A stretch of DNA of 64,000 bases from Stomorhina lunata (Eukaryota > Arthropoda > Insecta > Diptera > Rhiniidae). This document shows, piece after piece, positions 1-11,619 of this stretch; the first letter of the stretch is position 1; the number at the start of each line of letters is the position of its first letter. The stretch lies in assembly GCA_933228675.1 (NCBI GenBank), contig OW121743.1, positions 96,473,998-96,537,997 of the forward strand, in the 5' to 3' direction. The notes beneath the pieces were generated by a model. The model had not been told where the DNA came from and did no database searches. It saw only the letters and a program-made list of their open reading frames with translations. The position numbers and the translations under genes were made by a program.

Positions 1-950
1 AAACTAAGAATTTTTGGAAAAATTTCCTATAAAAATAAGAAATTTTTGAAAAATTTCCTATAAAATTAAGAAATTTTTGAAAAATTTCTTGTAGAAATAA
101 GAAATTTGTGAAAAATTTCCCATAAAAATAAAAATCTTCTAAAAAATTTCATATAAAAATAAGAAATTTGTGAACAATTTTTTATAAAAATTAGAAATGG
201 TTGAAAAATTTCCTATAAAAATAAAATTTTTTTTAAAAATTTCCTATAAAATTAAAATTTTTGGAAGAATTCCTAAAAATACGTAATTTTTGAAAAATTT
301 CTTATAGAAATAAGAAATTTTTGAAAAATTTCCCATAAAAATAAGAAAAAAAAAGAAATTTTTGAAAAATGTTCTTTAAAAATAAGAAATGTTTAAAAAA
401 TGTCCTATAAAAATAAGAAATTTTTGAAAAATTTCCTATAAAAAAAAGAAATTTATGAAAAATTTCCTATAAAAATAAGAAATTTTTGAAAAATTTCCTA
501 TAAAAATAAGAAATTTTTGAAAAATTTCCTATAAAAATAAGAAATTTTTGAAAAATTTCCTATAAAAATAAGAAATTTTTGAAAAATTTCCTATAAAAAA
601 AAGAATTTTTCGAAAAATTTCCTATAAAAAAACAAATTTTTGAAAAATTTCCTATAAAAATAAGAAATTTTTGAAAAATGTCCTATAAAAATAAGAAATT
701 TTTGAAAAATATCCCATAAAAATAAGAAACTTTTGAAAAATATGAAATATAAGAAATTTTTGGAAGAATTCCTATAAAAATAAGAAATTTTTGAAAAATT
801 TCCTATAAAAGTTTTTAAAGAAAATTTCTATAAAAATATATAAAAATTTTCTTATTTTTATAGGAAATTTTTCAAAATTTATTATGTTTACAGAAATTTT
901 TAAAAATTTCTGATGTTTATACGAAATTTTTTCAAAAATTATTTTAAATT
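1..950. repeat. 31 bp AT-rich tandem array, orientation A
   Basis: Tandem array cut off by the window start. The unit is 31 bp (for example successive copies beginning at 481 and 512) and holds the word GAAATTTTTGAAAAATTTC followed by a CTATAAAAATAA-type linker. Copies between about 420 and 720 are nearly identical, while those at the edges are diverged and vary in length. At about 838 the orientation reverses: from there to about 950 the linker reads CTTATTTTTATAGG, the reverse complement. The 19 bp word is a near-perfect palindrome around one central base, so orientation is shown only by that base and the linker. No coding potential. Confidence 0.93.
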
Positions 951-2029
951 ATAACTTTTCAATAAAAGACTCCTACTAGTAAATTTTAAACTTGCCCTAA
1001 TTTTTTCAACACCACTGTATTTTATAAAGTATTCTATAATGCTAATCATATTGTTTGTTAAACATAAGATGCCGACAGGAAGAAAAGGCTCAGATTGCAT
1101 AATAATTTAAAACTAAGGATCTACCACCCACAGACATACAAGTGCAAACAAATACATTGAAGAGAAGGAACCTGTATGTTCTTTGGTGTAAATATCCATG
1201 TAATTTTGAGCATGATTGATTGATTTTTTGTTGAGACAGCAAAAAAAGCCACAACATCTTATAACATAACTCGAAGAAGGAAAAGAAATAAAAACATTTA
1301 TTCACATTAAATTAAATTTTTATGGCAATGACTTGTTCTTTTTCTTTTAAAAAATTTAACATTTAAAGTTTAAACTACAAAAATTTAAAACATATTCCTT
1401 AAAGATTAAAAAGGACCCAGGGCCATTAAACCTGCTCTGAAAATGCCAAGAATTTAATATTAAGGGGATTTGGTTAAAGAGTTTTTTTTTTATAGGGTAA
1501 AATAAAAAATTTAAACTATGTTTGATTTGACCCATTTCCTTTTTAGTTTCTTATTTTTTTTTTTAGTTTGATGCGATTGTTTGTTCGTGTTAGTGACACA
1601 TATTATTTTGTAACAAAGACAAATGCGAAAATTATTCAACACACGACTGTGTGCTCTGAACTGATAAAAATAGTTGCAAAACCACAATAATACCTTTTGT
1701 TAAGTTTAACAGCAAAAAAAATATAGAAAAGAAATCCCATTTCTTTACATTTTTCCTACAAATTGAAAAGAAACCGCATATAAAATTCTTTACACAAAGG
1801 ATTACTGATGGTGGTGCTGCTGCTATTACTGATCTTGTTGTTCGGGGAATGTGTGTGTTAGTGGTATCCAATAATTGAAATGGTTTAATTTTGTTTATTA
1901 TGGAATTTAAGAATATCATAATAATTTAAGTAGACTTAAAGTAGATGTCAGTGGCAAAAATACGGTATTTACAAGAGATATGAAAAAATTAAAGTTTTCC
2001 CCAAAAATTTATTTCAACTATTTAATTCA
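951..2029. other. AT-rich spacer between two opposed arrays
   Basis: Non-repetitive AT-rich sequence. Short open frames at 1090-1305 and 1632-1919 on the minus strand show no recognisable domain and no coding-like composition. I see no RNA gene or mobile-element end here. Confidence 0.6.
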
Positions 2030-3865
2030 TATCGAATGAAAAATTTCCAATGTATAGAAATTTTGCAAAAATTTCATATTTTTACAAATAATTTATCAAC
2101 AATTTCTTAATTCTAGAGATATTTTTTTAAAAGTTCTTATTTTTACTAAAATTTCTTAGTTTTATAGGAAAATTTTCAAAACTTTCTTATTTTTATAGAC
2201 AAATTTTCAAAATTTTCTTATTTTATTAGAAACTTTTTCAAAAATTTCTTATTTTTATAGGAATTTTTAAAAAATTTTATATTTTTACAAAAAAACTTTC
2301 CAAAAATTTCTTGTTTTTATAGGAAATTTGCCAAAAATTTCTTTATTTAATAGAAAATTTTTAAAAAATATCTTATTTTTGATACAAATTTTTCAAAAAC
2401 TTCTTATTTTTATAGAAAACTTTTCAAAACTTTTTTTTAACGGAAGATTTAAAAAATTTCTTACTTCTCTATAAAATTTATCTAAAATTTTTTATTTTTC
2501 TAGGTCATTTTACACAAATTTCTTATTTTTTTAAGAAATTTTTAAAAAATTTTATATTTCTATAAGAAATTTTTGATAATTTACTTATTTTAAAGTTTTT
2601 ATGAGAATATTCCAAAAATTCATCACTTCTATTAGAAATTTTTCAAAAATATAAATTTTTATTGAACAATTTTAAAAATTTCTTATTTTGATAGGAAATT
2701 TTTCAAAAATTTCCTATTTTTATAAAAAATTTTTCAAAAAATTCTTATTTTTATAGGAAGTATTTCAAAAATTTCTTATTTTTCTATGAAATTTTCAAAA
2801 ATTTTTTAGTTTATATCAAATTTTCAAAAATTTCTTATTTTTATAGGAAATTTTTCAAAAATTTCTTATTTCTATAGGAAATTTTTCAAAAATTTCTTAT
2901 TTCTATAGGAAATTTTTCAAAAATTTCTTATTTCTATAAGAAATTTTTCAAAAATTTCTTATATCTATAGGAAATTTTTCAAAAATTTCTTATTTCTATA
3001 GCAAATTTTTCAAAAATTTCTTATTTCTGTAGCAAATTTTTCAAAAATTTCTTATTTCTATAGGAAATTTTTCAAAAATTTCTAATTTCTATAGGAAAAT
3101 TTTCAAAATTTTCTTATTTCTATAAGAAATTTTTCAAAAATTTCTTATTTCTATAAGAAATTTTTCAAAAATTTCTTATTTCTATAAGAAATTTTTCAAA
3201 AATTTCTTATTTCTATAAGAAATTTTTCAAAAATTTCTTATTTCTATCAAAAATTTCTGAAAAAATTTCTTATTTTTATAGAAATATTTCAAAAACTTCT
3301 TATATTTATAGGAAATTTTGCAAAAATTTCTTATTTTAAATTTTTCAAAAATTTCTTATTTTTATCGGAAATTTTTCAAAAAAAAATTTTAAAAAATTTC
3401 CTTGTTTTTTATGAAATTTATCAAAAATTTCTTATTTTTATAGAAAATTTTTCAAAAGTATTTTATTTTTATAGGAAATTTTTCGAAAATTTCTTATTTT
3501 TATAGGAATTTTTTCAACAATTTCTTATTTTTAAAGGAAATTTAAAATTTTTTTTTTTTTTTATAGAAAATTTTTAAAAAATTGTTTTTTTTTTCCTAAT
3601 TCGAAAATTTTATAAGAAATTTTATACAAGTTTTAGTTTTTACAGAAGATGTTTTGAAAATGTCTTCTTTTTATAAGAAACTTTTCTTATTTTTATAGGG
3701 AAGTTTTCAAAAATTTAATATTTTTGTTTGAAATTTTTCAAAAATTTCTTATTTATTTAAAAATCTCTTATTTTTTTAGAAATCTTTAAAAATTTTCTTA
3801 TTTTTAAATTAAATTTTTCCAAAATTTCTTATTTTGATTGAAAATTTTTCAAAAATTTCTTATTT
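2030..3865. repeat. 31 bp AT-rich tandem array, orientation B
   Basis: Tandem array of the same family as the one at the window start, but with the reverse-complement unit: GAAATTTTTCAAAAATTTC joined by TTATTTCTATAG or TTATTTTTATAG. The period is 31 bp (ATTTTTC begins at 2882 and 2912/2913). Copies from about 2820 to 3240 are almost identical, and the flanks decay. With the array at 1-840 it forms a very large imperfect inverted repeat separated by about 1.1 kb. Confidence 0.93.
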
Positions 3866-4279
3866 ATATCTTTAGACCTTAATTTAAACTTTTTTGAGTT
3901 TCCATGAAAATTCTGTGGAATATTTTCCACATATAAATTAATTTGGTAGAAAAATAAAAATTGTGTATTTTTTCGTTTTACATTCAGATTAAGTAAATAA
4001 ACCGATAATAAGTTTTCAGCTTAATACACCTGGTTTATGTCATAATTAATTATTTAATTACAATTTTTTCCATTACAGCACTTTATGATTTCCCTAATAT
4101 CTTTATAGACATTAAAGCATATATATACATAAAATTATATACGTTTACATAAACTTGTATGTATATGTGTGTGCATGAAGGTACATTATTAAAATGATTA
4201 ACCCTTAATAACTTTAACAAAAATACCAACAAATTTAATTAAAATTAATTTCATATGTATTTTTTCCTATCAATTACAG
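3866..4279. other. AT-rich sequence ending in a splice-acceptor-like site
   Basis: No repeat or gene is seen. The last 20 bases (TTTTTTCCTATCAATTACAG, ending at 4279) have the pyrimidine tract and CAG-like end of a 3' splice site on the + strand. Confidence 0.4.
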
Positions 4280-5797
4280 ATAAACTAATAATGATGGACA
4301 GCTGAAACAGGAAAAAGTACCAAAAACTAAAAGCCAGGGCTACTACAACTAAAAAACATCCTTTTCAAATTGCCCAAAGTGAACAAAGAAACAAAAAAAG
4401 GAAAGAGTTGTTTGTAGTCAATAGCAATTCCTTTTCATCCTACTCCATCAACATCATCAACGTCATCATAATATCAACAAATAAATTCACAACAGTTACA
4501 GTTACAACAACTTTAGTAATAAAATAATAAAATAAAGTTAAATAAAATATTAACTCATCTATCATCATTATTACGTTGTATTATATTATATTTTATTTTT
4601 CATTGTTGTGTTAAATTCTATGCCAAAATGGATTGGACTCGTTGGCAAAATACATTTCTATGGATTGTATATAAAACTGGGAGCATAATGTGGCTGCCTA
4701 TATGATTCCCAGTTTAAGTGATTTAAAAGAAAGTAGAAAATTTGCTAAAATAAATTTTCTCATAAGCACCTTAACATAGGCATTTACATAAACAAACACA
4801 TTTTGGTTTCTACTCAAATACAACAACAAATGAGTAACAAATAAAACTTTAACAAAAAGTTATATTTCAAACACTCATTTAACTAAAGTAAATGTTCGTC
4901 TTATCAATAACATCATCTCATTTAAATCTAATTATCATTGATAGTTGAGTGATAATACGTTTTAAAACGAAAACAGCGAACTTAAAGAGATTTTAACACT
5001 TAACTTTAAGAACGAATTAATTTTAAGTTAAATTAAAACAAAAACAACAGCATCGATCTTCCCCAAAAAAAAAAAAATTATAAGATAGAACTTTTTATAC
5101 TCTTGAAACAATAAATCATCTTAAATAAGAAGCAACACCAACTTATCAAAACATCTGTCTATCACAATATCACCAGCAACAAAACAGAAACAAAAGCATT
5201 TGTATAAAAAATATCATCTTACATAAATGCACAATTAGCTAAAGGATATAAAGAAAACAGAAAGAGTAAAGTTACATTAAACAACAAAAACAAAATCGTT
5301 CTCAACTCCTTAATTACCAATATCAAGCACAGTTCTTATTCTTAGCCAAAAAAAGGAAAATACCAACATCGTCATGATTTTAAGAATATTGTGATTAAGG
5401 GTGTGAAAGTTAAAGCCAGACGAAGTTAACTTGAGAAGGACATTAAGGGGGAAGTAAGCAAGAAGGCAGGACGACGTAGGGGAAGCCGAAGCTGAAGGTA
5501 AAAAGCAGCAGTTGAGTGAGTTCAAGCAAAGTGAGTGAGAGTAAAACGAGAATTATCATTTTAACTCATCGAATCATCGAAACGCACAACACAAGTGATT
5601 GCATTCTAAGAATAGCAGCCGCCGTAGAAAAAAGGTAAAACGTAACGAAACAGTAAACACAAGGACATAGAAATCACAACACACACCAAAAGCAGGAGTA
5701 TCAACTATCAACACCCAGCATCAACTGACAGCTGTATTGGAGTCTTTTTTACACAATATCAAATATATAGTTACTAAAAGTGGAAATCACCTCACAA
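4280..5797 (+). other. Candidate non-coding (5' leader) exon
   Basis: This stretch is less AT-rich than its surroundings and has the CAA/CATCA/AGCAG-rich texture of insect 5' leaders, especially 4280-4500 and 5400-5760. It starts after an acceptor-like site ending at 4279 and ends before a strong donor, CACAA|GTATGT, with the GT at 5798. Every + frame is closed by stops (the first ATGs at about 4291 run into TGA within a few codons), so it would be untranslated. It lies on the same strand as the coding exon at 14966-15384 and could be its leader. The boundaries are inferred from splice-site shape alone; transcription could also begin inside the interval, or it may be ordinary intergenic DNA. 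Confidence 0.3.
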
Positions 5798-6052
5798 GTA
5801 TGTAGTTTTTCTTATTTTCTTTACTTTGTAGTTTAGTTTTGATGTATATATTTATTAAGTAAAATTTATCACAGAAATTTATGTGACAAATTACGGTCAT
5901 ATAAAAAATACATTCATAAAGAAATGTATTTGACTTAAGTTCATAAAATAGTGTGTATATAATCATATTAAATATTTCGTTAAAGTACTTTTATAACGAT
6001 AAAGGATATACAAGAACCTCAAGTAAAAGTACTTATAATTGTATATATGTAT
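5798..6052. other. Putative intron start, AT-rich, no feature
   Basis: AT-rich sequence between the donor-like GTATGT at 5798 and the left boundary of the large 31 bp array. Nothing else is recognised. Confidence 0.35.
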
Positions 6053-9000
6053 ATTAGGGTGAGTAAATTTTTGAAAAATTTCCTATTTTTATAGAAAATT
6101 TTTCAAAAATTTTCTATTTCTATAGAAAATTTTTCAGAAACTTTCTGTTTCCAGAGAAAATTTTTCAAAAATTTTCTATTTCTATAGAAAATTTTTCAAA
6201 AATTTTCTATTTCTATGGAAAATTTTTCAAAAATTTTCTATTCCTAGAAAAAAATTTTCAAAAGTTTTCTATTTCTATAGAAAATTTTTCAAAAATTTTC
6301 TATTTCTATAGAAATAGAAAATTTTTGAAAAATTTTCTATAGAAATAGAAAATTTTTGAAAAATTTTCTATAGAAATAGATAATTTTTGAAAAATTTTCT
6401 ATAGAAATAGAAAATTTTTGAAAAATTTTCTGTAGAAATAGAAAATTTTTGAAAAATTTCCTATAAAAATAGAAAATTTTTGAAAAATTTTCTTTAAAAA
6501 TAGAAAATTTTTGAAAAATTTTCTATAAAAATAGAAAATTTTTGAAAAATATTCTATAAAAATAGAAAATTTTTGAAAAGGTTTCTATAGAAATAGAAAA
6601 TTTTTGAAAAATTTTCTATAAAAATAGAAAATTTTTGAAAAATATTCTATAAAAATAGAAAATTTTTGAAAAGGTTTCTATAGAAATAGAAAATTTTTGA
6701 AAAATTTCCTATAAAAATAGAAAATTTTTCAAAAATTTTCTATTTCTATAGAAAATTTTTCAAAAATTTTCTATTTCTACAGAAAATTTTTCAAAAATTT
6801 TCTATTTTTATAGGAAATTTTTCAAAAATTTTCTATTTCTATAGAAACCTTTTCAAAAATTTTCTATTTTTATAGAATATTTTTCAAAAATTTTCTATTT
6901 TTATAGAAAATTTTTCAAAAATTTTCTATTTTTAGAGAAAATTTTTCAAAAATTTTCTATTTTTATAGAAAACTTTTCAAAAATTTTCTATTTTAACAGA
7001 AAATTTTTCAAAAATTTTCTATTTTCATAGAAAATTTTTAAAAAAATTTTAGAAAATTTTTCAGAAATTTTCTATTTCTATAGAAAATTTTTCAAAAATT
7101 TTCTATTTTTATAGGAAATTTTTCAAAAAATTTTCTATTTCTATAGAAAATTTTTCAAAAATTTTCTATTTCTATAGAAACCTTTTCAAAAATTTTCTAT
7201 TTCTATAGAAATTTTTTCGAAAATTTTCTATTTTTATAGGAAATTTTTCAAAAATTTTATATTTTTATAGAAAACTTTTCAAAAATTTTCTATTTTTATA
7301 GAAAATTTTTCAAAAATTTTCTATTTTCATAGAAAATTTATAAAAAATTTTTAGAAATTTTTTCAGAAATTTTCTATTTCTATAGAAAATTTTTAAAAAA
7401 TTTTATATTTCTATTGAAAATTTTTCAAAAATTTTCTATTTCTATAGAAAATTTTACAAAAATTTTCTATTTCTATAGAAAATTTTTCAAAAATTTTCTA
7501 TTCCTATAGAAAAATTTTCAAAAATTTTCTATTTCTATAGAAAATTTTTCAAAAATTTTCTATTTCTATAGAAAATTTTTCAAAAATTTTCTATTTCTAT
7601 AGAAAATTTTTCAAAAATTTTCTATTTCTATAGAAAATTTTTCAAAAATTTTCTATTTCTATAGAAAATTTTTCAAAAATTTTCTATTTCTATAGAAAAT
7701 TTTTCAAAAATTTTCTATTTCTATAGAAAATTTTTCAAAAATTTTCTATTTCTATAGAAAATTTTTCAAAAATTTTCTATTTCTATAGAAAATTTTTCAA
7801 AAATTTTCTATTTCTATAGAAAATTTTTCAAAAATTTTCTATTTCTATAAAAATTTTTTTAAAAATTTTCTATTTCTATAGAAAATTTTTCAAAAATTTT
7901 CTATTTCTATAGAAAATTTTTCAAAAATTTTCTATTTCTATAGAAAATTTTTCAAAAATTTTCTATTTCTATAGAAAATTTTTCAAAAATTTTCTATTTC
8001 TATAGAAAATTTTTCAAAAATTTTCTTTTTCTATAGAAAATTTTCTATTTCTATAGAAAATTTTTCAAAAATTTTCTATTTCTATAGAAAATTTTTCAAA
8101 AATTTTCTATTTCTATAGAAAATTTTTCAAAAATTTTCTATTTCTATAGAAAATTTTTCAAAAATTTTCTATTTCTATAGAAAATTTTTCAAAAATTTTC
8201 TATTTCTATAGAAAATTTTTCAAAAATTTTCTATTTCTGTAGAAAATTTTTCAAAAATTTTCTATTTCTGTAGAAAATTTTTGAAAAATTTTCTATTTCT
8301 ATAGAAAATTTTTCAAAAATTTTCTATTTCTATAGAAAATTTTTCAAAAATTTTCTATTTCTATAGAAAATTTTTCAAAAATTTTCTATTTTTATTGAAA
8401 ATTTTTCAAAAATTTTCTATTTTTATAGGAAATTTTTCAAAAATTTTGTATTTTTGTAGGAAATTTTTTAAAAATTTTGTATTTTTGTAGGAACTTTTTC
8501 AAAAAATTTTTGAATTTTTCAAAAATTTATTATTTTGTAGAAAAATTTTAAATTTATTTTTACTTTTGTAGGAAATTTTTCAAAAAATTGCTATTTTTAA
8601 GGAAAATCGAAGTTGTTTATTTTTATAGGAAATTTTTGTACAGTTCCTTATGTTTATAGGAAATTTTTCAAAAATTTCTTATTCTTACAGGAAATTTTAC
8701 AAAAATTTCTTACTTTTATAGGAAATTTTACAAAAATTTCTTATTTTTATAGGAAATTTTTCAAAAATTTCTTATTTTTATAGGAAATTTTTCAAAAATT
8801 TCTTCTTTTTATAGGAAATTTTCCAAATTATCTTATTTTCATAGAAAAGTTTTTCAAAATTTCTTATTTTGATAGAAAATTATTAAACAACTTTTTATTT
8901 TGATTGGAAATTTTTCAAAAAGTTTTAATTTTAATAGGAAAACTTTTTTAAAATTCTTATTTTTATAAGAAATATTTCAAAAATTTCTGATTTCTATAGG

Positions 9001-9506
9001 AAATATTTCAAAAATTTCTTATTTTTATGAGTAAAGTTTTGAAAATTTTTTTATTTATAAGAAATTAATTTTTTCAAAAATCTTCTATTTCTATAATACA
9101 TTTGTGGAAAATATTTTTAAAAAATTTCTTTTTTTTTTAGGAAGTTTTTTAAAAATTTCTTATTTTTATAGGAAATTTTTAAAAAATATCTTATTTTTAT
9201 AGGAAATTTTTCAAAAATTTCTTAAATCAAAGGAAATTTTTCAAAAATTTCTTATTTCGTAGGAATTTTTTAAAAAAATTTTATTGTTTTTATGAAATTT
9301 TTTAAATTTTTTTAGGAAATTTTTCAAATTTTTTTTAGGAAATTTTTCAAATTTTTTAAAAATTTCTTATTTTTATAGAAAATTTTTCCATTCGAAAGAA
9401 AATTTTTATACAATTTTCTATTAGGATTTTAACAAACTTTTATTTAAAGAACATTTATCAGCTTTTGCGAATATTAAAAATCTTTTAATATGCGATCTAC
9501 CCTAAT
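6053..9506. repeat. 31 bp palindromic-core tandem array bounded by ATTAGGGT inverted ends
   Basis: About 110 tandem units of 31 bp. The unit is an odd palindrome, AAAATTTTTCAAAAATTTT flanked by G and C, joined by TATTTCTATA. Copies from about 7390 to 8390 are nearly identical; those after 8400 drift toward the unit of the 2-3.9 kb array (GAAATTTTTC with CTTATTTTTATAG). Orientation reverses at about 6312 (centre base G instead of C) and returns at about 6725. A higher-order duplication is marked by two unusual GAAAATTT...TTTAGAAA junctions at about 7025-7080 and 7325-7385. The array sits between ATTAGGGT (6053-6060) and ACCCTAAT (9499-9506), an inverted pair flanked by TA-rich sequence, as expected of the termini of a small DNA transposon. 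Confidence 0.93.
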
Positions 9507-11619
9507 AATAATTATGTGATTTTTCTGTACGTATGATTAATATCAATAATTTACTTCTTGATGAACTCATTTATTATCGTTAACATAACTTTCGGAATGT
9601 TTTGTTAAATAGATTTACTTCTCTTTAAGAATTAAATGAATTTATTTTAAACAAAGGCGAGATTTTACCCTGTATTTACTTGAAACCTGGATTAATTTCG
9701 GGTATATTTTTTTGGTATTTATATTTTTAGTTTTAAGAATTAGAATAACAAAATGAGTTGTTATATTTTTCAAACTTTTTCTTGTTTTCTTTGTCGAAAA
9801 CTCCACTTTTGAATGGCGCTTACTTTCGTTTGAAAGTTTTTCGATTTGGCTGCCGTTTTCTTCAAATGAAAGAAGGTTATCAGATCTTTTAGGCACATCT
9901 TTTTTAGGCACTTCTATCAAATACTGAATATTAACAATATATGTTTACCCTCTAAAATACCATGTATGCTGTTATTAACACAAACCATATATGATAGTTA
10001 TGCCATATCTGAAAATAGGATAGTTTTGAATGTTGCAGTTTTTTTAACATAAAATTCCATCAATCTAGTGTTTACCCATTTTTACTAAATATACTCAATT
10101 GGCAGGGTCTTCATGCATGTTTTAGCTCAGATTATAAATTCCAAAATGAAAGATTGTTTAGGATCGTCTGTTCTGTTGAAGCTATGTTAGAAATTGTTAT
10201 ATTTTTCTAAAAAAAAAACTTGTTATAAAAATTTAATTCTTATTTTTGATAGTGTAAATATAAATCGTTCTTCTAGAACTTAACTCAAATTTCAAACTAA
10301 AATTGTTTGAAAAGTTTTTAAAACATGTTGTACATAAACTATATATAAATATGCATAAATACGAGTATGAATAATATTTAACATAAAAGTTGCACCAAAA
10401 ACATATAAAAATACTTCAACTATGATGCACTACTAAACTTTTTCTCTGTTACATCAAAATCTAGAAAAAAAAAACACATTAAAACATTAAACAAAATAAT
10501 AATAATTAAAACTTGACTCAAATAATAAAACTATAAAAAAAATCACTTGGGAATTTGAAAAAAAAAACTAAACATAAAACTATCAACAAATATGAATACC
10601 TAGACATTATAATTAAATAAATAATAAATTTCGAAAAAGGGAGTGAACGCAAACAACTTTAACAAATGTCCAAGTTAAATAATAAATAATTATGAGTGTC
10701 ATGTGATTAACAAGCATTTTGCAGATAAAATATGATAAAATAGTGAAATGAAAAAAAAAAATAGTAAATGTTTAATAAAATGGTCAAAAGTGTGACAAAT
10801 TGTTTTGTGTAAAGTTACTACTATATTATACGTCTGGTGAGTGCAATTAGAAGTGTGACATGTAAATCGCGTGATCCGTCCGTTGTGTTTAACAAAACGT
10901 TAATATTTTCTTTTTTTTTTTTTTGCTTGTCGTTTTTCTAAAAAAAATGTCATGATAAAAATCATTTAATTGGTCATAATGTAAAGGGCTACAACAACTA
11001 AATGACCAAACTTAACAAAAGTGAGCAACAATGAAATTAAGTTAGACATAATTTTACATAAATGTTTAAGCGGAAAACCTCAGGTGATAAATAACGTTAA
11101 TACAGTGGGTCACTTTCGTTATGTATTCTTTATATATGTAAACTATCAAAACATTGTTCGTGTTGTAAGCTCTAATATCATGTTTTCTATCAATTTTCAA
11201 AATAATAAATATCACAGTATTGGAAAATTTTGGGCCTTAAAATTTCCCCCTTATTCATAAACAATTTATAAATTTATCCAAGGCTTATTGTAGGAATTTT
11301 TAATTGAAAATTTGATTTATATGCTTGTCATAACTTTATTTTTCGTTTATATATAAAGGTTTTAGTGTTTTTTAAGTAATGATAAACTTAGTCAATTGAC
11401 CCACTGTAACCGCATGAAAAACTTCACTTATTTATTTTAATAAAACCAAAACCTAAAGCGTTAATTTTCTAATAACACGCGTACAACAGAAGTCAAAGCC
11501 TGGTCGTGGTTACAAACATTCCAGTAATCAAATCAACAAAACTATGTAATTGCTAACAAAAGACCGTAACAATTTAACAACAGAAACAAAAAAAATAAGT
11601 AAGAAAATACAATCGGCGT
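9507..11619. other. AT-rich, probably intronic; no gene seen
   Basis: Unique-looking AT-rich DNA. A 92-codon open frame on the minus strand at 9642-9920 and a 79-codon frame on the + strand at 11021-11260 have no recognisable motif and look like chance. Poly-A and poly-T runs are common. No RNA gene, array or terminal repeat is seen. Confidence 0.5.

Noticed and set aside
6061..9465. CRISPR-like regular repeats
   Set aside because: There are no unique spacers between repeats: the whole 31 bp unit repeats head to tail, and the setting is eukaryotic.
9642..9920. 92-codon minus frame with many Lys and Ser
   Set aside because: Typical chance product of AT-rich DNA; no family resemblance or supporting signals.
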